A DNA stretch of 64,000 nt. It comes from CAYJHC01 sp964369465 (lineage in GTDB: Bacteria > Bacillota > Clostridia > Peptostreptococcales > Anaerovoracaceae). Of the stretch, positions 45,817-54,797 are shown piece by piece. Where the stretch lies: the NCBI GenBank assembly GCA_964369465.1, contig CAYJEX010000001.1, forward strand, positions 1-64,000, read 5' to 3'. Within the stretch, counting starts at the first letter, position 1; each line of letters begins with the position of its first letter. The notes beneath the pieces are model-generated. The model was not told the DNA's origin. It worked only from the letters and a program-made list of their open reading frames with translations, and did not search any database. The position numbers and the translations under genes were made by a program.

Positions 45817-46656
45817 TTACAGTTTTGAACTCTCAATAAAATGCTTCATTAATATAGACGTTGTAATCGTTCCCACACCCTTGGGAACAGGCGTTATTTC
45901 TGCAACAATATCTTTTACATTTTCAAAGTCTACATCTCCGCACATATTTCCTTTTTCGTCTTGATTTATCCCGACGTCAATAACAATTTGTCCAGGGCTA
46001 AAATATTCTTTGGTAAGAAACTTCGCCCTTCCCATTGATGAAATCACTATATCAGCTTTTTTAACAATTTCAGGCAAGTTCCCTGTTCGGCTATGACAAA
46101 TAGTCACTGTTCCATTTTCTTTAGTAAGCATCATTGAAACCGGTTTCCCTATCACAAGACTTCTTCCTAGAACTGCTACATTTTTTCCTGCAATTTGAAT
46201 TTCATAAAATTTAAGCATCTCCATTACTGCCTTTGCTGTACAGGGCGAAAAACCGTCTTTGTCGGCATAAGTTCTTGCCATAGAAATGTCCGTTATTCCA
46301 TCTAAATCTTTACTTGGGTTTAGAAAATTAATGATTTTATCTTCGTCTACTGTTTTTGGAAGAGGTCTTAATACTAAAACTCCTCCAATTTTATCATCAT
46401 AATTTAATTCCAAAATTGCCTTTTCTATTTCTTCCTGATTTGAGTCAGCAGAAAGTGTAACTCTCTTTGAATTGATACCTAATTTTTCCGCTTTTTTTAT
46501 AGCACTGCTTTCATAATAAATATCATCTGGCTTTTCACCTACTCTCAAAATTGCAAGTGTCTTATCTTTTTTTTGTTCTATAAGCTTTTCTTGCTCTTCC
46601 ATTGTATGTTGATCCATTTTTTCCGTTACTGGTTTTCCTAGTAGTTCTCTTTTCAC
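45817..46656 (-). CDS. folD: Methylenetetrahydrofolate dehydrogenase (FolD), clostridial subtype
   Basis: FolD normally oxidises 5,10-methylene-THF and hydrolyses methenyl-THF. The 279 residues and landmarks fit: ILRVGEKPDDIYYESSA, PLPKTVDED, DLDGITDI with the Asp, GRSLVIGKPVSMML for the cofactor, and TPVPKGVGTITTSIL. By hand alignment the cyclohydrolase lysine of the YxxxK motif is Ala here, and the Gln of VQLPLP is replaced (LRPLP). Other clostridial FolD proteins share RPLP. It begins at GTG after AAGGGGG, 11 bases after the monooxygenase-like gene. Confidence 0.92.
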   Translation of the reverse strand: MKRELLGKPVTEKMDQHTMEEQEKLIEQKKDKTLAILRVGEKPDDIYYESSAIKKAEKLGINSKRVTLSADSNQEEIEKAILELNYDDKIGGVLVLRPLPKTVDEDKIINFLNPSKDLDGITDISMARTYADKDGFSPCTAKAVMEMLKFYEIQIAGKNVAVLGRSLVIGKPVSMMLTKENGTVTICHSRTGNLPEIVKKADIVISSMGRAKFLTKEYFSPGQIVIDVGINQDEKGNMCGDVDFENVKDIVAEITPVPKGVGTITTSILMKHFIESSKL

Positions 46657-46666
46657 TTAATCCCCC

Positions 46667-46960
46667 TTAAATTAACTCCCCTTCATATTTTTCGATTTTA
46701 ATGTCCGCATTGAATTTATCTTTGACAGCATTAGCCGCCTTAAAATGTGGCATCTCAAGATGTTCCTCAAAGGCTTGAGAAGATTCCCATACTTCCACTA
46801 AATATAATATATCACTTTCTTTTTCAGGGAAATAGTAATCATATTTAATGTTCCCCTTTTCTTCCCTACTACCCTTTACAATTCCACATTCATATAGAGC
46901 CTCCAGGAGTTCTTTAGGGCTTCCTTTCTCTAGTTTATAAGTTACATGAATAATCATCAT
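46667..46960 (-). CDS. Antibiotic-biosynthesis-monooxygenase-fold protein (YgiN-like)
   Basis: This 97-residue protein is a single ABM ferredoxin-like domain: IIHVTYKLEKGS, VWESSQAFEEHLEMPHFKAA. Such dimers may act as quinol monooxygenases, but many are uncharacterised. AGGAGG sits eight bases before the first ATG. It lies between rnhB and folD in one tight operon, so it may simply be carried with housekeeping genes. Confidence 0.85.
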   Translation of the reverse strand: MMIIHVTYKLEKGSPKELLEALYECGIVKGSREEKGNIKYDYYFPEKESDILYLVEVWESSQAFEEHLEMPHFKAANAVKDKFNADIKIEKYEGELI

Positions 46961-47001
46961 ATTGGTTTCCTCCTTATTTTCTACAATCTATAACTTGATT
47001 T

Positions 47002-47667
47002 TTAATATCCCTCTTTCTTTAAAAATGATTTCCTGTGAATCGAAGTAATTCCATATGCCCTAATACCTTCATAGTGAGCTTTAGTTCCATATCCTTTATT
47101 ACTATCAAATGCGTAATTTGGAAATGTCTTGTGATATTCAACCATCATGTCATCTCTTATTACTTTTGCCAATATAGAAGCAGCTGCAATAGATAAACTA
47201 GCACTATCTCCTTTTATTATTGAAGTTTGTGGAATCTTAACATCAGTTAATCTAACAGCATCAATCAAAAGTCGGTCAATATTTCTCCCTGTTTTTTCAA
47301 AAAGCTTTTGTTGTACTTCTCCTATTGCCTCTTTCATTGCAACCTTTGTAGCTTCTAAAATATTAATTTCATCTATAATCTCTGGTCCACATATTCCTAT
47401 ACCATAAACTATAGCATTTTTCTTTATTTCTTCAAAAAGACTTTCTCTCTTTTTGGGGCTAATTTTTTTCGAGTCATCAATTCCAAGTACATTGAAATCT
47501 TTGGGAAGAATAACTGCTGCTGCAACAACAGGGCCTGCCAACGGTCCTCTTCCAACTTCATCTATCCCTGCAATATATTCTTCTCCCTTTTCCCACGAAA
47601 TTATCTCAAATTTCTTTAATTCATTTAACCTTTCATTTAGTTTTGCTTCTCTTTCTTCTTTTTTCAT
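47002..47667 (-). CDS. rnhB: Ribonuclease HII
   Basis: RNase HII cuts RNA in RNA-DNA hybrids, including single ribonucleotides. AGIDEVGRGPLAGPVVAAAV holds the D-E metal pair, LIDAVRL a further Asp, KGDSASLSIAAASILAKV the next motif, and YGTKAHYEGI the C-terminal part. The 221 residues are standard. It follows rbgA as in many Firmicutes. Confidence 0.97.
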   Translation of the reverse strand: MKKEEREAKLNERLNELKKFEIISWEKGEEYIAGIDEVGRGPLAGPVVAAAVILPKDFNVLGIDDSKKISPKKRESLFEEIKKNAIVYGIGICGPEIIDEINILEATKVAMKEAIGEVQQKLFEKTGRNIDRLLIDAVRLTDVKIPQTSIIKGDSASLSIAAASILAKVIRDDMMVEYHKTFPNYAFDSNKGYGTKAHYEGIRAYGITSIHRKSFLKKEGY

Positions 47668-47688
47668 ACAATGCCCTTTACTTGTTTT

Positions 47689-48606
47689 CTACGGAGTCTC
47701 AAGTGTAACCCTTCCTATTTTTCCCCCTCGAAATTCATCCAACAATGTCTTTCCGAGTCTTTCATAATCAATGCTTCCCCCTTTTTTTATGAACCCTCTT
47801 TTTTCACCAATTAAATCAAATAACTCCAATTCTTCTATTCCTTCACCTTTATCAAATTCAATTTTATATCTGGAAAAAAGCTCTTCTTGATATTTATCAT
47901 AAAGCACTTTCATTAGTTCATACGCCAATTCTGTCACATCTAAAATTTCATCTTTGATAGATCCACAAAATGCCAAATTAAGTCCCACATTATAATCTTC
48001 AAATTTTGGCCATAATATTCCTGGTGTATCTAGAAGTTGCATTCCATTCTTTAATGAAATCCACTGTTTTCCCTTTGTGACCCCTGGTCTATCGCCTGTC
48101 TGAGTGCTTTTTTTTCCCGTCATCCTATTAATAAGAGATGATTTCCCTACGTTAGGCACTCCAACAATCATCATTCTCAGTGGTTTTTTTCTGTTTTTTT
48201 CTTCATTCAAAGCTTTCTGTTCTTTATCCAAAATAGCAAACAGTTGCCTTATCCCATCTCCAAGCATACAGTTTCCCAAAACAACTTTAGTCTTTTCTCC
48301 TTCCAAAGAATCTTTCCATTCTTTATTAATCTTATCGTCTGATAAATCTACCTTGTTCAGAAATATAATTCTATTTTTCTTTTTAATTATTTCATCAATT
48401 ATTGGATTCCTGCTAGATATTGGAATTCTGGCATCAACAACTTCGATTACAATATCTACCATTTTAAGGTTTTCCTCAATAAGCTCTCTTGTTTTCTTCA
48501 TATGACCGGGATACCAGTTAATATTTGTATTTGGAGTGTTTTTTTTGTCGTCAGGATTCTCAATTTTTTTCTTTGCTCTTTCAGCTCTTTTTTGCTCCAT
48601 TTTCAT
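47689..48606 (-). CDS. rbgA: Ribosome biogenesis GTPase RbgA/YlqF
   Basis: This is a circularly permuted GTPase that assembles the 50S subunit. After INWYPGHMKKT, the G4 motif LNKVDL comes before the G1 loop GVPNVGKSSLINRM, G2/G3 follow (TGDRPGVTKG, LLDTPGILWP), and the C-terminal domain binds rRNA. The length of 305 is slightly above the B. subtilis protein owing to a charged N-terminal extension. The gene order rplS-rbgA-rnhB is conserved in Firmicutes. Confidence 0.97.
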   Translation of the reverse strand: MKMEQKRAERAKKKIENPDDKKNTPNTNINWYPGHMKKTRELIEENLKMVDIVIEVVDARIPISSRNPIIDEIIKKKNRIIFLNKVDLSDDKINKEWKDSLEGEKTKVVLGNCMLGDGIRQLFAILDKEQKALNEEKNRKKPLRMMIVGVPNVGKSSLINRMTGKKSTQTGDRPGVTKGKQWISLKNGMQLLDTPGILWPKFEDYNVGLNLAFCGSIKDEILDVTELAYELMKVLYDKYQEELFSRYKIEFDKGEGIEELELFDLIGEKRGFIKKGGSIDYERLGKTLLDEFRGGKIGRVTLETP

Positions 48607-48754
48607 GTAATTATACTCCTTGTCTATACGAAAATTATTTTATATCATAGTGAATTATAGCATGCTTTATCATTTATATAAAGGTACATAGATTTATTCG
48701 TTTATTTAATATATTCCCAAAGCTGTACTTAAAACAATATATCTGCTCATAATA

Positions 48755-48780
48755 AAAGAATCGACACAAGTCGATTCTTT
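48755..48780 (-). terminator. Terminator after rplS
   Basis: AAAGAATCGAC pairs perfectly with GTCGATTCTTT around a four-base loop, and TTTTATTATG follows on the minus strand. Confidence 0.9.
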
Positions 48781-48812
48781 ATTATCTTAGGATATTTCCA
48801 GTCGTAATTCTA

Positions 48813-49160
48813 CTATTTTACTATTTTAGATTTGATTCTAGCAGACTTGCCAGATCTTTGTCTCATATAGTTTAATTTTGCTCTTCTGACATCACCTTTT
48901 CTAGTTACTTCGATTTTTTCGATTTTTGGCGAGTGCAGTGGAAATGTTTTTTCTACTCCAATTCCTGACGCAATTCTTCTTACAGTGAATGTTTCACTAA
49001 CTCCACCATTTTGTTTTTTCAAAATAAAGCCTTCAAAAATCTGGATTCTCTCTCTAGAACCCTCTTTTATTTTGATGTGGACTTTTACGGTATCTCCAAC
49101 ATCAAAGGCAGGAATATCTTGTTTTTTATATTCGTTTGTGATTTGTTCAATAATATTCAT
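48813..49160 (-). CDS. rplS: 50S ribosomal protein L19
   Basis: L19 lies at the 30S-50S interface. FDVGDTVKVHIKIKEGSRERIQIFEG, GIGVEKTFPLHSP and GDVRRAKLNYMRQRSGKSARI are typical. The start is ATG 49160, seven bases after AAGGAGG, which gives 115 residues; a frame from 49181 would read through the ribosome site. It heads the rplS-rbgA-rnhB block but has its own terminator. Confidence 0.98.
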   Translation of the reverse strand: MNIIEQITNEYKKQDIPAFDVGDTVKVHIKIKEGSRERIQIFEGFILKKQNGGVSETFTVRRIASGIGVEKTFPLHSPKIEKIEVTRKGDVRRAKLNYMRQRSGKSARIKSKIVK

Positions 49161-49182
49161 TCCGTTTCCTCCTTCCCTCAAA

Positions 49183-49214
49183 GACGTTCTTGGCTACCTT
49201 ACCAGAGGACCGTC
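49183..49214 (-). promoter_or_regulatory. Leader hairpin of rplS (candidate L19 leader)
   Basis: On the minus strand GACG...CGTC encloses TGG-TAAGGTAG-CCA, ending about 20 bases before the rplS ribosome site. Firmicutes often have an autoregulatory L19 leader at this place. The match to that family is positional; I could not score it. Confidence 0.5.
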
Positions 49215-49229
49215 CGTACTAACTTATAA

Positions 49230-49258
49230 ATAATATCATTTTTGCATTAACTATTCAA
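49230..49258 (-). promoter_or_regulatory. Promoter of rplS
   Basis: On the minus strand TTGAAT (49258-49253), a 17-base spacer, then TATTAT (49235-49230). Confidence 0.65.
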
Positions 49259-49316
49259 GTGTTTTGAGTATATTTGCAGCAATTTTATCTTACATTTGAG
49301 TATATTTCTAATGTTT

Positions 49317-50135
49317 TTATTTTACCGTTCCAAATTTTCTCTCTTCCTCTTGTTTCTCTAATTCCATGATTTCTGCTTCTAAGGCTGCAATTTCATTTTG
49401 TTTTTCTTCCTTCTCTTTTTTTACATTTTCTACTTGCATCTCTGCCCATTCCTCATACAGAAGGCTCATTTGATAAATTACTTTATCATCCCATGTTGTA
49501 CTTGTTGCGTATCTTACATTCACATCTGAAGCTGTAACCCCGCTGTAATATACTCCTTCTGAAGAAAGATAGTTGTTTCCTAAACCCTCAGCAACCACCA
49601 TAATATTTTCTTCTTTTGTATCATATCCTGAACTTCCATATCCAAACATGTTATTTTCTCTAAAGTTAATTGTCCCCCACGCACTTTCTAGCGCAGCTAT
49701 GCTCACTAAAAATATTGCGTTTACTCCATATTTTTCTTCAGCTTCAATAAATGCTTCTTCTAGTCCAATCGTTCCTCCTCTTAGCATTGGTGCCAATTCT
49801 TCTGGAGTTATTCCGCTAGGTTTTGATAAATCCATATTCCATATTTCAGCTTCACTATAAAATGTTATCTCTTCATCAATTTCTTGGATCTCTTTATTTA
49901 TTTTTTCTATTTTTTCTCTTCTAGAGTTTACTTCCTCTTCAAATTTGCTTATTGCATATACTTCTTGTATTGTCACTGTAAGCGCAGTTGCTATAATTGC
50001 TATCACTGCTATTGATGCCACAACTTGTGCAAGTCTTTTTTTAGGAGATGTTTCTTTCCTGGATTTTTGTATTCTTTCAAACTTCTTCATTATTGCACTT
50101 TTCAAACTTGCTATTTTCAACTTTAACTTTTTCAT
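49317..50135 (-). CDS. GH73-type endo-beta-N-acetylglucosaminidase
   Basis: A basic N-terminus, one membrane segment (ASIAVIAIIATALTV, residues about 35-60) and a short coiled coil precede the enzyme domain. That domain has the GH73/LysM-type lysozyme core: EEKYGVNAIFLVSIAALESAWGT with the catalytic Glu, NNMFGYGS, and a Tyr-rich end. It would cut the glycan strands of peptidoglycan outside the cell. The C-terminus is another coiled coil. The start is ATG 50135, eight bases after AGGAGG. Confidence 0.87.
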   Translation of the reverse strand: MKKLKLKIASLKSAIMKKFERIQKSRKETSPKKRLAQVVASIAVIAIIATALTVTIQEVYAISKFEEEVNSRREKIEKINKEIQEIDEEITFYSEAEIWNMDLSKPSGITPEELAPMLRGGTIGLEEAFIEAEEKYGVNAIFLVSIAALESAWGTINFRENNMFGYGSSGYDTKEENIMVVAEGLGNNYLSSEGVYYSGVTASDVNVRYATSTTWDDKVIYQMSLLYEEWAEMQVENVKKEKEEKQNEIAALEAEIMELEKQEEERKFGTVK

Positions 50136-50216
50136 GTTCATTCCCTCCTTTATACGCGTATCTAAGGTGTCATTTTCATTTTTTTGTATCACGCCAATAT
50201 CTTTTACTAAATAAAA

Positions 50217-50258
50217 AACCACTTTTCCTGCTGCCTTTTTTTCAACACTTAAGTGGTT
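50217..50258 (-). terminator. Terminator after tyrS
   Basis: AACCACTT and AAGTGGTT pair across 26 bases, and the minus strand continues TTTTAT. Confidence 0.6.
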
Positions 50259-50333
50259 ATTTAATCATATTATATCACAAGTTTGTTATGTTTGCAAATT
50301 TTCTGCCATTTTAACAGCAAACTAGTGCTTTTT

Positions 50334-51650
50334 TTATTTCATGACGATTCTGTGAAACGTTTTCTTACCTTTCTGAAGTATTACCTCTTCATCAGTAAAA
50401 TTACTAAGAGTAACCATCATCTTAGGGTCTGTAACTTTTTCTCCTCCAAGAATTAGGCCTCCCTGTTGAATAGTTCTAAATCCCTCACTATTACTAGGAA
50501 CTATTCCTACTTCTTTAATCAAATTAACTATTCCTATTCCTTCTCCCTCAAATTTTTCTTTAGATAATTCGGTTGTTGGAATATTTGCAATGCTACTCCC
50601 TCCGCTAAAAGCGGCTTTTGCGCCTTCAAGTGCCTTAGTAGCTTCATCTTCTCCATGTACCAATTTTGTAACTTCAAACGCTAAGATTTCCTTTGCTTTA
50701 TTTATCTCAGCACCCTCCAAAGAAGACAATTCATTAATTTCTTCCATTGGTAAAAAGGTAAGCATTCTAAGACATTTATTCACATCTGCATCTTCAACAT
50801 TTCTCCAGTATTGGAAAAACTCATATGGGCTTGTTTTATCTGCGTTTAGCCATAAAGCTCCCTTCTGTGTTTTCCCCATTTTTACACCTTCACTTGTTGT
50901 TAAAAGCGAGAATGTCATTCCGTAAACTTGCTTTCCTAATTCTCTCCTCGTTAAATCGACTCCACCTAAAATATTAGACCATTGATCGTTTCCTCCAAAT
51001 TGCATTTTTACATCAAGGTCTCTTGCCATAACCATAAAGTCATATGATTGCATAAGCATGTAATTGAACTCTAAGAATGAAAGTCCTTGTTCTAATCGTT
51101 GCTTGAAACACTCAGCTCTAAGCATATTATTTACGCTAAAATGCCTTCCTATATCTCTTATAAACTCTATGTAATTAAGTGGCATTAACCATGAGGCATT
51201 GTTTACACAAATTGCCTTGCCATCTTCTATTTTTTTGCTACTCTTTCCACCTTCATAATCACCTATATAAGTAAATTCATCATCAAAATCTAAAAACTTG
51301 TCAAATAGTTTTTTAAATTCTGCGCAATTCTCATCAATTGTTTGAGGCGTCATCATATTTCGCATGTCAGTTCTTCCAGACGGATCCCCTACCATTCCTG
51401 TCCCTCCTCCTATCAATACAGTTGGAGTATGTCCGAATTTTTGCATGTACATCATAATAATCACTTGCATAAAATGCCCTACATGCAAACAATCAGCAGT
51501 GGGGTCAAACCCAATATAGAACTTGATTTTTTCCTTACCCAAAAGATCTCTAATTTCTTCTTCATGAGTTGCTTGCTCAATAAATCCTCTCTCTTTGAGT
51601 ACATCAAAAACATTTTTGTGTTTACTTACATCATCTCTTATTAAATTCAT
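50334..51650 (-). CDS. tyrS: Tyrosyl-tRNA synthetase
   Basis: This class I synthetase has CLHVGHFMQ (HIGH-like), the tyrosine pocket FLEFNYMLMQSYDF, GGNDQWSNI and the KMSKS-like VKMGKTQKG. A C-terminal S4 RNA-binding domain closes it (QQGGLILGGEKVTD). The 438 residues are slightly long owing to an insertion after HVGHF; the family norm is about 405-430. There is no T-box in its short leader. Confidence 0.96.
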   Translation of the reverse strand: MNLIRDDVSKHKNVFDVLKERGFIEQATHEEEIRDLLGKEKIKFYIGFDPTADCLHVGHFMQVIIMMYMQKFGHTPTVLIGGGTGMVGDPSGRTDMRNMMTPQTIDENCAEFKKLFDKFLDFDDEFTYIGDYEGGKSSKKIEDGKAICVNNASWLMPLNYIEFIRDIGRHFSVNNMLRAECFKQRLEQGLSFLEFNYMLMQSYDFMVMARDLDVKMQFGGNDQWSNILGGVDLTRRELGKQVYGMTFSLLTTSEGVKMGKTQKGALWLNADKTSPYEFFQYWRNVEDADVNKCLRMLTFLPMEEINELSSLEGAEINKAKEILAFEVTKLVHGEDEATKALEGAKAAFSGGSSIANIPTTELSKEKFEGEGIGIVNLIKEVGIVPSNSEGFRTIQQGGLILGGEKVTDPKMMVTLSNFTDEEVILQKGKKTFHRIVMK

Positions 51651-51698
51651 TTTTTTTCCTTTTAATAAATATATATTAGCTCATTATAATCGAGGCAA

Positions 51699-51729
51699 AG
51701 TCATCAATATGCTTGCATGATTGATGACT
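51699..51729 (-). terminator. Hairpin at the pckA stop codon
   Basis: AGTCATCAAT and ATTGATGACT pair perfectly, and inside them ATGC pairs with GCAT, so the stem is about 14 bp with a bulge. The pckA stop lies at its edge. T-run weak. Confidence 0.5.
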
Positions 51730-53413
51730 ATTTTGCTTTAATCTCTTTCCATCTTTCTTCTTTTGCCCCATCTGTATTCATCCCCAATCTGTCTTCCGTC
51801 TTTTCTAGTTCATTCCATAGTTTTGCAGGTAGCTTGTCCCCGAACTTTTTATAGTACTCCCTAACAGTTTTCATTTCTTCTATCCAAAGGTCTTTGTCGA
51901 CAGTAAGAATTTCTTTTAACGCTTCTTCTGTAATATCGCACTGGCTAATATCAACATCAGCAGGATAAGGAACTTTTCCAATTGGAGTTTTTATTGCATC
52001 AAATCCATCATGACACCTCTCAAGTATCCATTCTAGAACTCTTAAATTTTCTCCAAAGCCTGGCCAAATAAAGTTTCCTTCATCATCTGTTCTAAACCAG
52101 TTCACATTAAATATTTTCGGCTTATGTTCTATCCTTTTAGCCATATTTAACCAGTGTTGCCAATAGTCTCCCATATTGTAACCACAGAAAGGAAGCATCG
52201 CCATAGGGTCTTTACGAGTAACACCTACTTCTCCTTCTTTTGCTGCAGTCGTTTCTGAAGCCATTATAGATCCAACAAATACTCCATGCTCCCAGTCTCT
52301 TGATTGATATACAAGTGGCGCTGTTTTTGCTCTTCTCCCTCCAAATATTATNNNNNNNNNNNNNNNNNNNNNNNNNNNNNNNNNNNNNNNNNNNNNNNNN
52401 NNNNNNNNNNNNNNNNNNNNNNNNNNNNNNNNNNNNNNNNNNNNNNNNNNNGGATTTGATTTCTCGCTTGTTCCCGGTGCCACACCGAAAAATCCGTTTT
52501 CAGGGTTTGTCGCCCAAAGTCTTCCATCTTCTCCAACTCTAAGCCAAGCAATATCATCTCCTACACAATAAATCTTCCATCCTGCTTTTTGATACAAGGC
52601 AGGAGGAATGAGCATTGCCAAGTTTGTTTTTCCACAAGCCGAAGGAAATGCCGCTGCTACATATCTTATTTCTCCTCTTGGATTTTCTATTCCAAGTATC
52701 AACATATGTTCTGCAAGCCAGCCTTCTTCTTTTGCTTGATACGAAGCAATTCTAAGTGCCAAACACTTTTTACCTAGCAAAACATTGCCGCCATATCCCG
52801 AATTTACAGACATAATGCAATTATCTTCAGGAAAATGTGCAATATATCGTTCTTCTGGATCTAAGTTTGCTTTCGCATGCCATCCTTTTGTAAATTCTGA
52901 CGAATCTCCTAAAGCTTCTATTGCTTCCTTTCCAATTCTAGTCATTATAGCCATACTAATAACTACATAAATCGAGTCAGTAATTTCTATTCCATACTTT
53001 GCAAATGTAGATCCTGGTACACCCATAGTAAAAGGAATTACATACATTTCCTTTCCTTTCATAGAACCTTTGTACAAATTTTTTAACTTATTGTACATCT
53101 TATTTGGCTCCATCCAATTATTATTTGGTCCTGCATCTTCCTCTTTTTCTGTACATATATATGTTCTATCCTCAACTCTCGCAACATCTCGTGGATCGCT
53201 TCGGTGCAAATAGCATCCTGGTAGTTTTTCTTGATTTAACTCTTCTAGCACACCGATTTCACATGCCTCTTTTCTCAGCATATTTAGTTGATCTTCTTCC
53301 CCTGTTATCCAAACTATTGTTTCTGGTTCTGTGATCGTAACCACTTCCTCAATCCATTCCAAAACATGCTTATTATTCGTTAGCGCATTTGCTTTTCCTA
53401 ATTGCCTTGACAT
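51728..53413 (-). CDS. pckA: Phosphoenolpyruvate carboxykinase (GTP), interrupted by a gap
   Basis: PckG-type enzymes convert oxaloacetate and GTP to PEP. The motifs AAFPSACGKTNLAMLIPP (active Cys and P-loop), VNSGYGGNVLLGKKCLALRI and FGVAPGTSEKSNP are complete before the N gap, and IIFGGRRAKTAPLVYQSRDWEHGVF resumes after it. The start is ATG 53413, five bases after GGAGG; an ATG at 53425 lies upstream of that site. The intact protein should be about 610 residues. Confidence 0.94.
   Translation of the reverse strand: MSRQLGKANALTNNKHVLEWIEEVVTITEPETIVWITGEEDQLNMLRKEACEIGVLEELNQEKLPGCYLHRSDPRDVARVEDRTYICTEKEEDAGPNNNWMEPNKMYNKLKNLYKGSMKGKEMYVIPFTMGVPGSTFAKYGIEITDSIYVVISMAIMTRIGKEAIEALGDSSEFTKGWHAKANLDPEERYIAHFPEDNCIMSVNSGYGGNVLLGKKCLALRIASYQAKEEGWLAEHMLILGIENPRGEIRYVAAAFPSACGKTNLAMLIPPALYQKAGWKIYCVGDDIAWLRVGEDGRLWATNPENGFFGVAPGTSEKSNXXXXXXXXXXXXXXXXXXXXXXXXXXXXXXXXXXIIFGGRRAKTAPLVYQSRDWEHGVFVGSIMASETTAAKEGEVGVTRKDPMAMLPFCGYNMGDYWQHWLNMAKRIEHKPKIFNVNWFRTDDEGNFIWPGFGENLRVLEWILERCHDGFDAIKTPIGKVPYPADVDISQCDITEEALKEILTVDKDLWIEEMKTVREYYKKFGDKLPAKLWNELEKTEDRLGMNTDGAKEERWKEIKAK
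52352..52451. other. Assembly gap inside pckA (100 N)
   Basis: Exactly 100 undetermined bases. The codons on each side keep one frame only by chance, since the family needs far more residues here than 34. Confidence 0.99.
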
Positions 53414-53440
53414 TTTCTCCTCCATACTTTAAGTTTTAGC

Positions 53441-54070
53441 TTATTTTGTTCCGTACAATCTATCCCCTGCGTCTCCTAGCCCTGGAACAATATACGCATG
53501 GTCATTTAATTTTTCATCCAATGAGGCCACATATATATCCACTTCAGGATGTGCTTTTTGTAAAACTTCAATTCCTTCAGGAGCTGCAACCAAACACATG
53601 AAAATAATTTTTTTTCCTCCACGTTCTTTAATAAAGTCTATAGCAGCAGTTGCGCTTCCACCTGTTGCAAGCATCGGATCCAAAACAAATATTTCTCTTT
53701 TTTCTATATCATTAGGAAGTTTACAATAGTATTCTACAGGCATATGCGTTGACGGATCTCTGTATAATCCAACATGTCCAACTTTTGCGTTTGGCACCAA
53801 GGCTAACATTCCATCTACCATTCCTAGCCCTGCTCTTAATATTGGAACTATCGCTATATCTTCGCCCTTTAGTACATTTTTTTTCGTTGTTGCAAGAGGT
53901 GTTTCTATTTCTACTTCTTCCAATTCTAAATGTCGTGTAGCTTCATATCCCATAAGCATTCCAATTTCTTTCACTAGTTCCCTAAAATCTTTTACGCTTG
54001 TTGATGTTTTTCTCATCATTGCTGTTTTGTGCTGAATTAATGGGTGATCAAATACATAAACTTTACTCAT
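53441..54070 (-). CDS. upp: Uracil phosphoribosyltransferase
   Basis: Upp salvages uracil to UMP. HPLIQHKTAMMRK, EIETPLATT, IVPILRAGLGMVDGML and the PRPP loop DPMLATGGSATAAIDF are intact, and VPGLGDAGDRLYGTK is the C-terminal uracil-binding flap. The 209 residues are standard. It lies 28 bases from the pckA start and 70 from rpiB. Confidence 0.98.
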   Translation of the reverse strand: MSKVYVFDHPLIQHKTAMMRKTSTSVKDFRELVKEIGMLMGYEATRHLELEEVEIETPLATTKKNVLKGEDIAIVPILRAGLGMVDGMLALVPNAKVGHVGLYRDPSTHMPVEYYCKLPNDIEKREIFVLDPMLATGGSATAAIDFIKERGGKKIIFMCLVAAPEGIEVLQKAHPEVDIYVASLDEKLNDHAYIVPGLGDAGDRLYGTK

Positions 54071-54139
54071 TCTTTTCCTCCTCTGGTGCGCTATAACTTT
54101 TTATATACTTTTAACTAACTCTTTAATTGTTAAAATCAA

Positions 54140-54601
54140 TTACAACTTATTCAATATATCAACTCTTCTCTGATGTCTACCGCCCTCAAATTCTGTCCAT
54201 ATCCATTTTTTAACTATTCCTATAGCTTCATCATTCGTTGTATTTCTACCTCCAAGTGCTAGCATATTGGAATCATTGTGTTTTCTGGTCATTTCCGCCA
54301 TATACTCATTTGTACACAACGAGCATCTAATACCTTTTACTTTATTTGCTGCTATAGATATACCTATTCCTGTTCCGCAAATAACTATTCCTCTCTCCGC
54401 TTTCCCCATTGCAACCATTTCTGCACATTTTATCCCATACTCCGGATAGTCTACAGATTCAGTTGAGTTAGTTCCAAGGTCAATTATTTCAATCTGGTTA
54501 TAATTGCTCTCACATGCGACACTTTTCTCATGAGATAGATGTTCTTTAATATACTCTTTTAGTTCAAATCCTCCGTGGTCACTTGCAATTACAATTTTCA
54601 T
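54140..54601 (-). CDS. rpiB: Ribose-5-phosphate isomerase B
   Basis: RpiB interconverts ribose-5-P and ribulose-5-P. ASDHGGFELKEYI, STESVDYPEYG, GIVICGTGIGISIAANKVKGIRCS split over the active site, and HNDSNMLALGGR are the family signatures, including the catalytic Cys. The 153 residues fit. In Firmicutes it commonly lies between tsaC and upp, as here. Confidence 0.97.
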   Translation of the reverse strand: MKIVIASDHGGFELKEYIKEHLSHEKSVACESNYNQIEIIDLGTNSTESVDYPEYGIKCAEMVAMGKAERGIVICGTGIGISIAANKVKGIRCSLCTNEYMAEMTRKHNDSNMLALGGRNTTNDEAIGIVKKWIWTEFEGGRHQRRVDILNKL

Positions 54602-54797
54602 GTTTTGCCCTTTCTTTGTTGTTATATTCCTAAAAAAATAATTTAATCAATAGCTTTTTTGATGATTGTTGGTTAATTTTTCAATTTCAATTAAAGCTTC
54701 CTCTGCCATACATTTTTTCAAATCTTTTACATTTTCTCTATACAAGATACAAATTATGATAGCCGTTGATTTTGGCTTAGTATATTATTTTATTAAA

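Noticed and set aside
51651..51727. A T-box leader before tyrS
   Set aside because: Only 77 bases separate tyrS from pckA and no GGTGGNACCGCG sequence is present.
54666..54797. Short open frame between tsaC and rpiB
   Set aside because: It has no usable start codon and no recognisable similarity; possibly a decayed gene, but unsupported.
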